From assembly GCA_963589585.1 (NCBI GenBank), contig CAVALG010000020.1, positions 1 through 5,088 of the forward strand: a DNA stretch of 5,088 nucleotides, in the 5' to 3' direction. This document shows positions 1 through 5,075 of this stretch, in pieces (the first letter of the stretch is position 1; every line of letters begins with the position of its first letter). The notes beneath the pieces were generated by a model that was not told the DNA's origin, searched no databases, and worked only from the letters and a program-made list of their open reading frames with translations. The position numbers and the translations under genes are program-made. Source of the DNA: CAVALG01 sp963589585 (lineage in GTDB: Bacteria; Bacillota; Clostridia; Oscillospirales; Acutalibacteraceae).

Positions 1-12
1 GTTACTCGAACT

Positions 13-21
13 TGTTACAAT
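13..21 (+). promoter_or_regulatory. Possible extended -10 promoter of the aldo/keto reductase gene
   Basis: TGT followed by TACAAT (16-21) matches an extended -10 (TGnTATAAT) with one mismatch, which would place the transcript start near 28 and give a leader of about 45 nt. The -35 position would fall before the window, so it cannot be checked. A short dyad, ACAGA-TG-TCTGT (36-47), lies just downstream of the predicted start and could be an operator, but it is short enough to be chance. Confidence 0.35.
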
Positions 22-73
22 GATTATAGCATAGAACAGATGTCTGTGCAATATGAAAACGGAGGACGGAATC

Positions 74-907
74 ATGGAATTTTTAACTTTGAATAACGGC
101 ATTAGGATGCCGCTTGTCGGTTTCGGTACTTTTATGCTCGGCGGGGAGACCTGCACCGAGGCGGTTGCTGCGGCAATCGAAAGCGGCTATCGTATGATCG
201 ACACGGCGGAGGCTTACGGTAACGAAAAGGCGGTAGGTGACGGAATTAAGCAGAGCGGTATTGACCGCAAGGAGTTGTTTCTCGTTACAAAGGTGAATTT
301 CAAATCCTACGAGAACGCCGAACAGACGGTCATGCAGTCGCTCAGCAATTTGCAGACGGACTATATCGACCTTCTGCTCCTGCATTGGCCGTTCGCAAAT
401 TACTATGCGGCGTGGCGTGTTTTGGAGAAGATGTATGCAGAGGGGAAAGTCCGCGCCATCGGCGTTTCTAACTTCGAGCCGGATCGGCTGCTTGATCTGA
501 TCGCCTACAACAAGGTTGTTCCTGCTGTCAATCAGATCGAAACGAACCTTTACTGCCAGCGCAGCGTTGAGCGGAGCTGGATGGACAAAAAGCAAGTAGC
601 ACATATGGCTTATGCGCCGCTCGGTCAAGGAAACCGGAGTGAAATGTTTGCCGAACCCGTCATGATAGCACTTGCCGAAAAACGCGGGAAGACTCCGGCG
701 CAGATACTGCTCCGCTTTCTGACGCAGAAAGGCATTGCCGTGATTCCGAGAAGCGCACAACTTGCGCATATCAAAGAGAATTTCAACCTGTTCAACTTTA
801 CGCTGACCGCCGAAGAAATGGCACGGCTTTCTGCACTCGACAAAAAAGAGCCGTTCATCGGCAAGCCGGAAACACCGGAGCTTGTTGAGTTTTCATTGAC
901 ATGGTAA
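74..907 (+). CDS. Aldo/keto reductase (AKR family, diketogluconate reductase-like)
   Basis: A 277-aa cytosolic oxidoreductase expected to reduce carbonyls to alcohols with NAD(P)H as a monomeric TIM barrel; the substrate cannot be told from sequence. Numbered from the ATG at 74, the AKR tetrad is complete: Asp43 and Tyr48 in IDTAEAYGNE, Lys73 in LVTKV and His104 in LLLLHWPF. Other family marks are GFGTF near the N-terminus, GKVRAIGVSNF, NQIETN, AYAPLGQG and the cofactor-binding IPRSA near the C-terminus. An in-frame ATG at 53 has no SD; GGAGG at 61-65 lies 8 bases before the ATG at 74, so 74 is chosen. Length and domain order are normal for the family. The gene appears intact, but the gene that should follow it is cut off about 25 bases past the stop. 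The family call is firm; no specific symbol is justified. Confidence 0.93.
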   Translation: MEFLTLNNGIRMPLVGFGTFMLGGETCTEAVAAAIESGYRMIDTAEAYGNEKAVGDGIKQSGIDRKELFLVTKVNFKSYENAEQTVMQSLSNLQTDYIDLLLLHWPFANYYAAWRVLEKMYAEGKVRAIGVSNFEPDRLLDLIAYNKVVPAVNQIETNLYCQRSVERSWMDKKQVAHMAYAPLGQGNRSEMFAEPVMIALAEKRGKTPAQILLRFLTQKGIAVIPRSAQLAHIKENFNLFNFTLTAEEMARLSALDKKEPFIGKPETPELVEFSLTW

Positions 908-1073
908 AGGGGGCAGCAGAATGAAGAATGTATGCAGGCACGGTTTTTGTGTAGAGCGTTTCAAGTGCTTTTTCAAGTTCCGTTTCCACTGTCGTGCCTT
1001 TCTGTGAAAGATAAAGGACAAGGGCTGATGCCTTGTCCTCATCAAACGAAATATTAAAGGTTGTATTTTTCAT
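855..1073 (-). pseudogene. DUF6103-like small protein, truncated at its C-terminus
   Basis: The first 47 or so residues (MKNTTFNISFDEDKASAL, then a stretch ending LYTKTVPA) look like the N-terminus of DUF6103 family proteins, small proteins of unknown function that I associate from memory with integrative and conjugative elements of Firmicutes. The start is sound: AAAGGAG (1083-1089) lies 9 bases before the ATG at 1073. After KTVPA (codons ending near 933) the family resemblance stops. The remaining 25 residues (YILHSAAPF onward) are simply the antisense of the reductase 3' end, up to a chance stop at 855. I therefore read it as a gene cut by a rearrangement, whose readable tail is not native. 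No promoter or companion mobile-element gene is visible nearby. The family call is from memory of its sequence pattern. Confidence 0.6.
907..933 (+). other. Orphaned start of a gene that once followed the reductase
   Basis: After the TAA at 905-907 there is a good SD (AAGGGGG, ending at 913), a 7-base gap and ATG at 921, reading MKNV. This is the usual arrangement for the next gene of an operon. After about four codons the + strand enters the reverse complement of the DUF6103-like gene, and the frame then ends at a TGA near 1007 with no recognisable protein. I infer that only the ribosome site and first codons remain of a lost partner gene. Confidence 0.35.
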
Positions 1074-1140
1074 AATTTTCAGCTCCTTTAAGGTAGCAAA
1101 AAGCGACTCCGTTTTCAGCGCCGCTCTTCAATATTAGTTT

Positions 1141-1896
1141 CTATTTCTTTGCTATAAAGAATAATCTCGGCATTATTAAGAACACATTACCGTCAGCCAA
1201 TAAAGGATACTCTTTATTTATTACATCCTGCAAATCGTTCAAAAATTCCTCCTGTTCTTTATCGTTCAGCAATGCAAGGTACGGTCTGAGACCGCTGCCC
1301 TTATACCATTCAAGAACCGTATTTCTTTTGACAATATGATAATAATTGCTTTGCCAGATTGTTATGTTTTCAAATTTTTTGGAAAGAGCATTATAATAAC
1401 CCTCCTGATTCATATTATAAAAATTCTTTACCGTTTTAAGATTTGTCCACTTTTGTTCAATAAGTCTATATAAAATCCTATAAAACTGCGATTCATCTGT
1501 AAGCGGAATTTGTACTGCGAATACGCCTTTATCATTTAAAATTTTATATACCTCACCAATCAGCCTTTCCTGATTATCTATCCAATGTATGCAGGCATTT
1601 GAAAATACCAAATCAAACTTTCCGACCAATTTTTTAAAATCGGTAGGCGCATACCCTTTAACAAACCTAAATTCAGGATGATCTTCCCTTGCTTTTTCAA
1701 GCATATTATCATCTGAATCAAAACCGATTATCTCCGACCCGATGTATTTTTCAGAAAGATTTTCAGTGCTGTTTCCCGGACCGCAACCCAAGTCCAATAT
1801 TCTGCTGAATTTTCCATCCAGTCGCGATAGCAAGTCGATGCACGGTTGTTTTCTCTCATTTGCAAATTTTAAGTATAAATTTGAATCCCAAGCCAT
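1141..1896 (-). CDS. tam: SAM-dependent methyltransferase, trans-aconitate 2-methyltransferase-like
   Basis: A 251-aa class I methyltransferase, close in length and layout to E. coli Tam, which methylates trans-aconitate, a by-product that inhibits aconitase. Numbered from the ATG at 1896: the N-terminal WDSNLYLKFANER motif resembles the Tam start WNPSLYLHFAAER; SAM motif I is DLGCGPGNS at 35-43; the acidic ribose-binding residue is Asp60 in IGFDSDDNM; motif IV is FDLVFSNACIHWI at 94-106; a VFAVQIP strand follows. The C-terminal half is the helical cap that sets substrate choice and is less conserved, so the substrate is inferred. A TTG at 1911 is in frame, but GAGG at 1904-1907 lies 7 bases before the ATG at 1896, which is preferred. 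Its own promoter lies just upstream. It is clearly AT-richer than the reductase and the HXXEE gene, consistent with separate acquisition. No terminator hairpin with a U-run follows it. Confidence 0.8.
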   Translation of the reverse strand: MAWDSNLYLKFANERKQPCIDLLSRLDGKFSRILDLGCGPGNSTENLSEKYIGSEIIGFDSDDNMLEKAREDHPEFRFVKGYAPTDFKKLVGKFDLVFSNACIHWIDNQERLIGEVYKILNDKGVFAVQIPLTDESQFYRILYRLIEQKWTNLKTVKNFYNMNQEGYYNALSKKFENITIWQSNYYHIVKRNTVLEWYKGSGLRPYLALLNDKEQEEFLNDLQDVINKEYPLLADGNVFLIMPRLFFIAKK

Positions 1897-1931
1897 AACC
1901 TTACCTCGCAAAATTCCGATTTATTAAGTTG

Positions 1932-1960
1932 ATTATATCCTGTTTTTCTATAAAAATCAA
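1932..1960 (-). promoter_or_regulatory. SigmaA-type promoter for the methyltransferase
   Basis: On the - strand TTGATT (1955-1960) and a perfect TATAAT (1932-1937) are separated by exactly 17 bases. The predicted start near 1925 gives a leader of about 29 nt ending at the SD. It sits directly after the stop of the small Cys-rich gene, so the methyltransferase can be transcribed on its own. Confidence 0.75.
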
Positions 1961-1974
1961 CCGCCCACTAAAAC

Positions 1975-2151
1975 TTACATAATCAGTTCGGGATCAAAAC
2001 CGTCACGCCGCCAATCATCACGGTCTGAATTACATCCGCACATATTGATTTCCGTGAAATCGTCAAGGCCATAGAAGTTTGTGCCGTCAGTACAGCAGTT
2101 TTCATATAAACCGTTCCGTTCTGCGGTTTTTCGTTTTACTTTTACAATCAT
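1975..2151 (-). CDS. Small Cys-rich hypothetical protein (58 aa)
   Basis: Not recognised as a named family. From the second Met it reads MIVKVKRKTAERNGLYENC, then a middle with CC and CGC pairs, and ends GFDPELIM. The basic N-terminus is followed by an acidic, aromatic, Cys-containing half. The two cysteine pairs (Cys19/Cys20 and Cys38/Cys40 in this numbering) could bind a metal ion, but no known zinc-ribbon spacing is evident. Two starts are possible: ATG at 2160 lies only 2 bases after GGAGG (2163-2167), which is too close, while ATG at 2151 has 11 bases, slightly long but workable. A terminator-like hairpin ends only a few bases before the SD, so expression would need readthrough or a promoter I cannot see. 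The well-formed, non-repetitive sequence and the SD suggest a real gene. Confidence 0.55.
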   Translation of the reverse strand: MIVKVKRKTAERNGLYENCCTDGTNFYGLDDFTEINMCGCNSDRDDWRRDGFDPELIM

Positions 2152-2169
2152 GTTTTTCATCGCCTCCGG

Positions 2170-2212
2170 AAATAAGAAAGCCGCTTGATTCTCAAATGAA
2201 AACCAAGCGGCT
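2170..2212 (-). terminator. Intrinsic terminator after the HXXEE gene
   Basis: AGCCGCTTG (2179-2187) pairs perfectly with CAAGCGGCT (2204-2212), a 9-bp GC-rich stem with a 16-base loop. On the - strand it is followed by TTTCTTATTT. It lies about 67 bases beyond the stop of the HXXEE gene at 2279 and is directly followed by the SD of the Cys-rich gene, so it may also act in that gene's leader. On the + strand no U-run follows. Confidence 0.7.
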
Positions 2213-2278
2213 ATGTAGTGTTATTTAATTCGACAGACCGGAAATTATTATGCAATTATACTTTTGAAATTCATTACT

Positions 2279-2959
2279 TTATTGCTTCATAAATCTCTCA
2301 TAGTAACCGCTGTTCGGGTAAGCATAAGGGCTGTTTTTATCCTTGAACTTGGCTTCCGGCGCAAACACCAGAACGCTGATGATACCCAGCACCGCTACGC
2401 ACCAGCCGATGTCTGCCGCCCGAAGTCCCTGCGCTGCGATCTGCCAAACCATAATGCAGCCCAGGGGCAGGAAGCCCGCGTAGGCGGACATAGAGCCGGT
2501 GCCGTAAATGGTGGTCTTTCCCGTGCGCTTGAATCGTCCGTAGGCGCGGATGCCGAAATAGGTGTGGACAGACACTTCCAGCGCACTGAAGCCGGTCGCT
2601 CCGAGCAAAACGCCGCTGGGAACAGCTTTTCCGGTCACAGCAAAATACAGCACTAGCAGTGCATACATAATTGTGGTGCCGAGCACCGTGACCATATCGG
2701 AAGCTCGGTTCATCGGATATGCATTGGGGTGGTCGGATTTGTTCAAGAACAGATTGTACTGATAGGCAAAGCCACCGGGGAATATCCATTCTTCGGTTGC
2801 GTGAATGGGTACCAGTGCTGCTATAGCTGCAACACATTTCAATGCAGTCGACCAAGTATTCCAGTTCACAAGGATCAGGACGATCATCAACGCCGAAATC
2901 AGCAGGCTGCATTTCAGCCATGCTGTTTTGCACCAGTCATTAAAACGAGATTTTTTCAT
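2279..2959 (-). CDS. HXXEE-family polytopic membrane protein
   Basis: A 226-aa membrane protein of the HXXEE family (unknown function). Numbered from the ATG at 2959, the signature is His53-Ala-Thr-Glu56-Glu57 at the end of the second hydrophobic segment, followed by WIFPGGFAYQYN. A second polar motif, Glu128-x3-His132 (ALEVSVHTYFG), lies near a later membrane segment. Hydrophobic segments at about 17-33, 38-52, 89-109, 113-127, 157-176 and 184-200 suggest five or six helices. The in-frame ATG at 2974 is rejected because GGAGG (2968-2972) lies 8 bases before the ATG at 2959. It is divergent from the TetR gene and shares the palindromic promoter region at 2979-3028, so it is probably the main target of that repressor. 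His and Glu residues within membrane segments could hold metal, which would suggest an enzyme; that is inference. Confidence 0.85.
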   Translation of the reverse strand: MKKSRFNDWCKTAWLKCSLLISALMIVLILVNWNTWSTALKCVAAIAALVPIHATEEWIFPGGFAYQYNLFLNKSDHPNAYPMNRASDMVTVLGTTIMYALLVLYFAVTGKAVPSGVLLGATGFSALEVSVHTYFGIRAYGRFKRTGKTTIYGTGSMSAYAGFLPLGCIMVWQIAAQGLRAADIGWCVAVLGIISVLVFAPEAKFKDKNSPYAYPNSGYYERFMKQ

Positions 2960-2978
2960 AAGAAGCACCTCCATTTGT

Positions 2979-3028
2979 TTCTGAGACTATTGTATCACAA
3001 GAAAAAGTGTGATACAATAGTCTCAGAA
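2979..3028. promoter_or_regulatory. 50-bp perfect inverted repeat with two mirrored promoters and double operator
   Basis: Arms of 21 bases (2979-2999 and 3008-3028) are exact reverse complements around an 8-base AT-rich spacer. On + there is TTGTAT (2990-2995), a 17-base gap and an extended -10, TGA-TACAAT (3010-3018), pointing at tetR. By symmetry, - has TTGTAT (3012-3017), 17 bases and TACAAT (2989-2994), pointing at the HXXEE gene. Each -35 therefore lies on the opposite -10. Each arm also contains an imperfect 16-bp dyad of form TGANACNATNGTNTCA (2982-2997 and 3010-3025), the size expected for a TetR dimer site. The transcripts would begin at the outer edges of the repeat. Confidence 0.85.
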
Positions 3029-3073
3029 CTTGTTGTACAAAACTTAAGAAATTGACTCAGAACGGAGGATACC

Positions 3074-3637
3074 ATGTATCATATTTCGGACGACAAACGG
3101 GCGCAAAAATCAGCGGAGCTTATCTGGGAAGGTATGGAGCAATGCTTACAAGAGAAGCCTTTTCAAAAGCTGCGAATCAGCGATATCAATCAGAAGTCGT
3201 ATGTCAGCCGTGCTACCTTTTACCGCCTGTTTGACAGCCTGCAGGATGTACTGATTTATGAATGCGACCAAATTTATACCCAGCTTGCAGAAGCTCTAAA
3301 AAGTAAGACAGTTCATACCAAGCAGGAGTTTTTTCTTTTGTTGATTGAGAAATGGATGGCACAGGGAGTGCTCATTGAGACGCTTGTGGAAAACAATCTG
3401 ACCGGCATTCTCTATGACACACACATGAAAAACAGAAATTTTATGAAGGCGGTCTTTTTGAAGAATACAACTCTTTCAGAGCGTGAGGCGGATTATATGG
3501 TATCACTTCTCGCCAACATCATCCCCGCTGCCATGAATATATGGTACCGGCACGGCAAAACCGAATCGTCTATGGAGGTTTACCGCGCAGTGGGACAAAG
3601 CCTGAACATCATCGGGAAGCAGCTTTTTGAACGGTGA
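3074..3637 (+). CDS. TetR/AcrR-family transcriptional regulator
   Basis: A 187-aa one-component repressor. The N-terminal DNA-binding domain spans about residues 8-60, with the helix-turn-helix at 33-53: LRISDINQKS, then the recognition helix VSRATFYRLF, typical of TetR proteins. The remainder (about 65-187) is the variable ligand-binding and dimerisation region; it has no match I can name, so the inducer is unknown. GGAGG (3064-3068) lies 5 bases before the ATG. It is divergent from the HXXEE gene and follows the 50-bp inverted repeat, which implies autoregulation and control of that membrane protein, the common arrangement for TetR genes. Length is normal for the family. Confidence 0.92.
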   Translation: MYHISDDKRAQKSAELIWEGMEQCLQEKPFQKLRISDINQKSYVSRATFYRLFDSLQDVLIYECDQIYTQLAEALKSKTVHTKQEFFLLLIEKWMAQGVLIETLVENNLTGILYDTHMKNRNFMKAVFLKNTTLSEREADYMVSLLANIIPAAMNIWYRHGKTESSMEVYRAVGQSLNIIGKQLFER

Positions 3638-3689
3638 ACACAGACAGATTAATTCCGATTTGTCAGACTGTTTTACCATCGAATCGTGA

Positions 3690-3738
3690 AAAAATCTACA
3701 AATACAACAACACGGCGATATTGATATATACCGCCGTG
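3690..3738 (-). terminator. Terminator hairpin after the small membrane protein gene
   Basis: CACGGCG (3711-3717) pairs with CGCCGTG (3732-3738), 7 bp, with further AT pairing possible inside the 14-base loop. On - it is followed by a T-rich stretch containing TTGTTGTATTTG and a run of six T, 21 bases after the stop at 3759. On + the following CTTATTG is a poor U-run, so it would be at best a weak terminator for tetR. Confidence 0.55.
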
Positions 3739-3758
3739 CTTATTGCCCCAAAGATCTC

Positions 3759-3926
3759 CTACTCGTCACGATTGTCCACCGTGTAAACCACACAGGTAAT
3801 TCCGGCAATCAGCGAAAAAAGAATTGCACCGCCGAAAGCATTTTTCAACGCTGAGCCGATAAAAAAGCCGACCACACCCGCAAGTGCCATTGCAATAAGC
3901 GATACGATTGTCCTGAACTTTTTCAT
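3759..3926 (-). CDS. Small two-helix membrane protein (55 aa)
   Basis: Not recognised. Counting from the ATG at 3926, a short basic start (MKKFRT) leads into a hydrophobic, small-residue-rich segment at about 7-28 (with GVVGFFIG), a short polar turn (KNAFGG) and a second hydrophobic segment at about 35-52, ending VDNRDE. This predicts two membrane helices and a charged tail; the first could be mistaken for a signal peptide, but no clear cleavage site or lipobox is present. AGGGGG (3932-3937) lies 5 bases before the ATG, ruling out the upstream in-frame ATG at 3947. It has its own promoter and terminator, so it is a single-gene unit. Function unknown. Confidence 0.7.
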   Translation of the reverse strand: MKKFRTIVSLIAMALAGVVGFFIGSALKNAFGGAILFSLIAGITCVVYTVDNRDE

Positions 3927-4024
3927 AAGTACCCCCTGAATTTTCAAATCCCATTGGCAAAAAAGTAAAAGTAGTAAAAGGCAATACCTTTACAATTTTC
4001 CCACCGTTTTATCGATTCGGTCAC

Positions 4025-4054
4025 AGTATAACATAAATACGTAAGTTAAGTCAA
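4025..4054 (-). promoter_or_regulatory. Promoter of the small membrane protein gene
   Basis: TTGACT (4049-4054), an 18-base gap and extended -10 TGT-TATACT (TATACT at 4025-4030) on the - strand. The predicted start near 4018 gives a leader of about 90 nt. In the leader GTAAAGG can pair imperfectly with CCTTTTAC and is followed by a T-rich stretch (to about 3960), a weak candidate attenuator. Confidence 0.75.
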
Positions 4055-4059
4055 GTATT

Positions 4060-4234
4060 TCATATCGAAGCTATTTCATTCGCCGCAAGGCAAATTTCAT
4101 TGAAAAAAGAGTGTTAAAAAAATATTTTTATCTGTTATAAAACAAATGCAACGCATTTCGGTGAAAATCATTTTTCAAAATTGCATAATCAAACAATGAT
4201 TTTTACATTGCATTTTCAAAATATCAAAAAATAA
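4060..4234. other. AT-rich spacer with short inverted and direct repeats
   Basis: This is most of the 308-base gap between the small membrane protein and the lipoprotein gene, and I see no gene in it. It holds AAATGC-AAC-GCATTT (4144-4158), which on - is followed by GTTTTAT and could be a weak terminator for the lipoprotein. It also has a 12-bp inverted repeat with one G:T pair (4161-4172 with 4195-4206), a direct repeat TTTTCAAAAT (4172-4181 and 4213-4222) and a palindrome AAAAATATTTTT. In such AT-rich DNA some of these are expected by chance. Confidence 0.4.
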
Positions 4235-4678
4235 TTATAGCGTTATCTCCAAGAAATCAGTAGTAAATAACTCGTTATAATCTGCGTTTAAAATACGAAA
4301 CTTAAATTGAACTTTTCCGCCGCTAAATTTTTGATTGGAAAACACAAACGCTTGCGTTGATTTTTTGCCTGATGATATAATATTCAGCGGCATTTGGGGC
4401 TGTATAACCGCAGACATAGTATCATTATAAGACGCATCTGACATATTTACGATAATGCTTTCAGAGCGTGAGTTTTCAACCGAAAAGGCAAGTCCTTCAC
4501 CAACGCCAAGGTCCGCCGAAATTCCCGTGTAATAAATTTTTACATTTTCAGCATCGTACACAAGAACAGTATCTTTTTTGCCTGATTCAGAATTGTTTGA
4601 TTCATCACCCAAATCACCACAGGACGCAAATGAAAAGGTAAGCACTAACGCAAACAACAAGGCAAATATCTTTTTCAT
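4235..4678 (-). CDS. Secreted lipoprotein with predicted beta-sandwich domain
   Basis: 147 aa from the ATG at 4678, where GGAGG (4686-4690) is 7 bases upstream; the longer in-frame reading from 4762 would run through the leader terminator and is rejected. Residues 1-19 (MKKIFALLFALVLTFSFAS) form a signal peptide and Cys20 in FASC is the lipobox cysteine, so the mature protein should be lipid-anchored on the outside of the membrane. Residues 21-36 are an acidic, Ser/Asn/Gly-rich linker. Residues 37-147 alternate hydrophobic and polar residues (VKIYYTGI, LAFSVENSRSESIIVNM, TQAFVFSN, VQFKFRIL), suggesting a small Ig-like beta-sandwich as in many clostridial lipoproteins. I cannot name the family or a ligand. 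It is preceded by a long structured leader with its own promoter, so expression is probably controlled by transcription termination. Confidence 0.82.
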   Translation of the reverse strand: MKKIFALLFALVLTFSFASCGDLGDESNNSESGKKDTVLVYDAENVKIYYTGISADLGVGEGLAFSVENSRSESIIVNMSDASYNDTMSAVIQPQMPLNIISSGKKSTQAFVFSNQKFSGGKVQFKFRILNADYNELFTTDFLEITL

Positions 4679-4690
4679 ACCAATTCCTCC

Positions 4691-4728
4691 AAAAATAAAA
4701 AAGTGTGTACAATCGGAATTGCACACAC
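4691..4728 (-). terminator. Leader terminator abutting the lipoprotein SD
   Basis: GTGTGTGCAAT and ATTGTACACAC on the - strand (4718-4728 and 4703-4713) form an 11-bp stem with one G:U and a 4-base loop, followed by TTTTTTATTTTT (4691-4702). The SD GGAGG begins at the very next base (4690). This is a textbook intrinsic terminator between promoter and start codon. Confidence 0.85.
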
Positions 4729-4751
4729 CGAAAAATGCACAGTTCCAATTG
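4710..4751 (-). promoter_or_regulatory. Candidate antiterminator hairpin
   Basis: On the RNA, CAAUUGGAACUGUGCA (4736-4751) can pair over 16 positions with UGUGCAAUUCCGAUUG (4710-4725), with one C:A mismatch and three wobbles, around a 10-base loop. The second strand overlaps both arms of the terminator (4703-4728), so the two hairpins exclude each other. The first strand starts two bases after the end of P1, so P1 stability could bias the choice. Confidence 0.6.
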
Positions 4752-4911
4752 TTGCTACACAAATCTTAACGAAAAAAGGATACTCTCCAAATTCCATAAG
4801 CGGAACGGCATTTTTGCCATATTTGTACTTATGGAAGCAAAAGGGTATCATACCCCCATAAAAAGAGAGTAAAATCCTTTTAAATCGTCTATTGATCTGT
4901 GTAGCACTCTC

Positions 4912-4940
4912 ATTATAGCATCTTAGGTAATTTTTCGCAA
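4912..4940 (-). promoter_or_regulatory. Promoter of the leader RNA and lipoprotein gene
   Basis: TTGCGA (4935-4940), a 17-base gap and extended -10 TGC-TATAAT (TATAAT at 4912-4917) on the - strand. The predicted start is at about 4905, exactly at the 5' strand of the closing helix P1. Confidence 0.8.
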
Positions 4941-4961
4941 GAGTAAAATAAAACTTGTCAG

Positions 4962-5003
4962 AAATAAAAAAGAGACGACAATCTTCAAAAGAAAACTGTC
5001 GCC
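4962..5003 (-). terminator. Strong intrinsic terminator of the unit upstream of the leader
   Basis: A 13-bp hairpin with a UUUU loop (4974-5003; arms GGCGACA and TGTCGTC plus six inner pairs, some G:U), followed on - by TCTTTTTTATTT. It lies 22 bases before the -35 of the lipoprotein promoter, isolating that promoter from upstream transcription. Confidence 0.8.
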
Positions 5004-5072
5004 TTTTCATATGACTGCGTGACGGAATCGCACAATATGTAACTGATGTGCGTTTACACTACACGAAGCACT
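4962..5072 (-). ncRNA. Candidate small RNA of about 110 nt
   Basis: An extended -10, TGT-TATAAT (TATAAT at 5079-5084), at the window edge predicts a start near 5072, and the terminator at 4962-5003 ends the unit. Between them there is no credible ORF: the ATG at 5010 lacks an SD and its frame enters the terminator. The RNA can form CGCACA/TGTGCG and GTGT/GCAC hairpins before the terminator, though these compete. The -35 is outside the window, so the promoter is only half seen. It could instead be a leader that ends in an attenuator. Confidence 0.4.
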
Positions 5073-5075
5073 TAT

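Larger units (their letters stand above)
4691..4905 (-). ncRNA. Structured leader RNA, candidate riboswitch or attenuator
   Basis: About 215 nt from the predicted transcript start to the end of a terminator. Helices, in window coordinates: P1 4894-4906 with 4753-4765 (13 bp, one G:U) closing the domain; P2 4865-4881 with 4774-4787 (8 plus 6 bp around a 3-base bulge); a hairpin at 4843-4855 (GGGTA/TACCC); P4 4792-4800 with 4828-4836 (9 bp); and inside it 4807-4810 with 4815-4818. After P1 comes an antiterminator/terminator pair listed separately. The 5' end coincides with the start of P1, as in compact regulatory RNAs. I do not see the T-box sequence or the conserved cores I know for c-di-GMP, cobalamin, lysine, FMN or ykkC riboswitches. 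It could be a cis-regulator or a stand-alone small RNA. Confidence 0.7.

Noticed and set aside
8..16. Shared GAACTTGTT near the reductase promoter and at 3026-3034 beside the TetR operator
   Set aside because: Only nine bases, outside the dyad core, and the TGANACNATNGTNTCA pattern is not present near the reductase, so common TetR control is not supported.
83..769. Long open frame on - opposite the aldo/keto reductase
   Set aside because: It is the antisense shadow of a gene with an intact catalytic tetrad, has no SD and resembles no protein family.
2337..2933. Overlapping frames inside the HXXEE gene (both strands)
   Set aside because: Low-complexity Arg/Ser/Cys-rich shadow translations; the HXXEE frame has the motif, membrane segments and SD.
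4691..4905. T-box or another named riboswitch
   Set aside because: The conserved T-box sequence before the terminator and the riboswitch cores I can recall are absent, and the downstream gene is not an amino-acid or tRNA-synthetase gene. A database search could still overturn this.
4753..4906. MITE or insertion element with 13-bp terminal inverted repeats
   Set aside because: No target-site duplication is visible at the ends, and the nested helices with G:U pairs, exact placement at the transcript start and following terminator fit an RNA better.
4675..5010. 111-aa open frame on - through the leader region
   Set aside because: It crosses a strong terminator, a promoter and the structured leader, has no SD before the ATG at 5010, and its sequence is better explained by RNA helices.
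5004..5072. tRNA-like arm around GATTCCGTCACGC on -
   Set aside because: The T-loop consensus and a matching acceptor stem are lacking.
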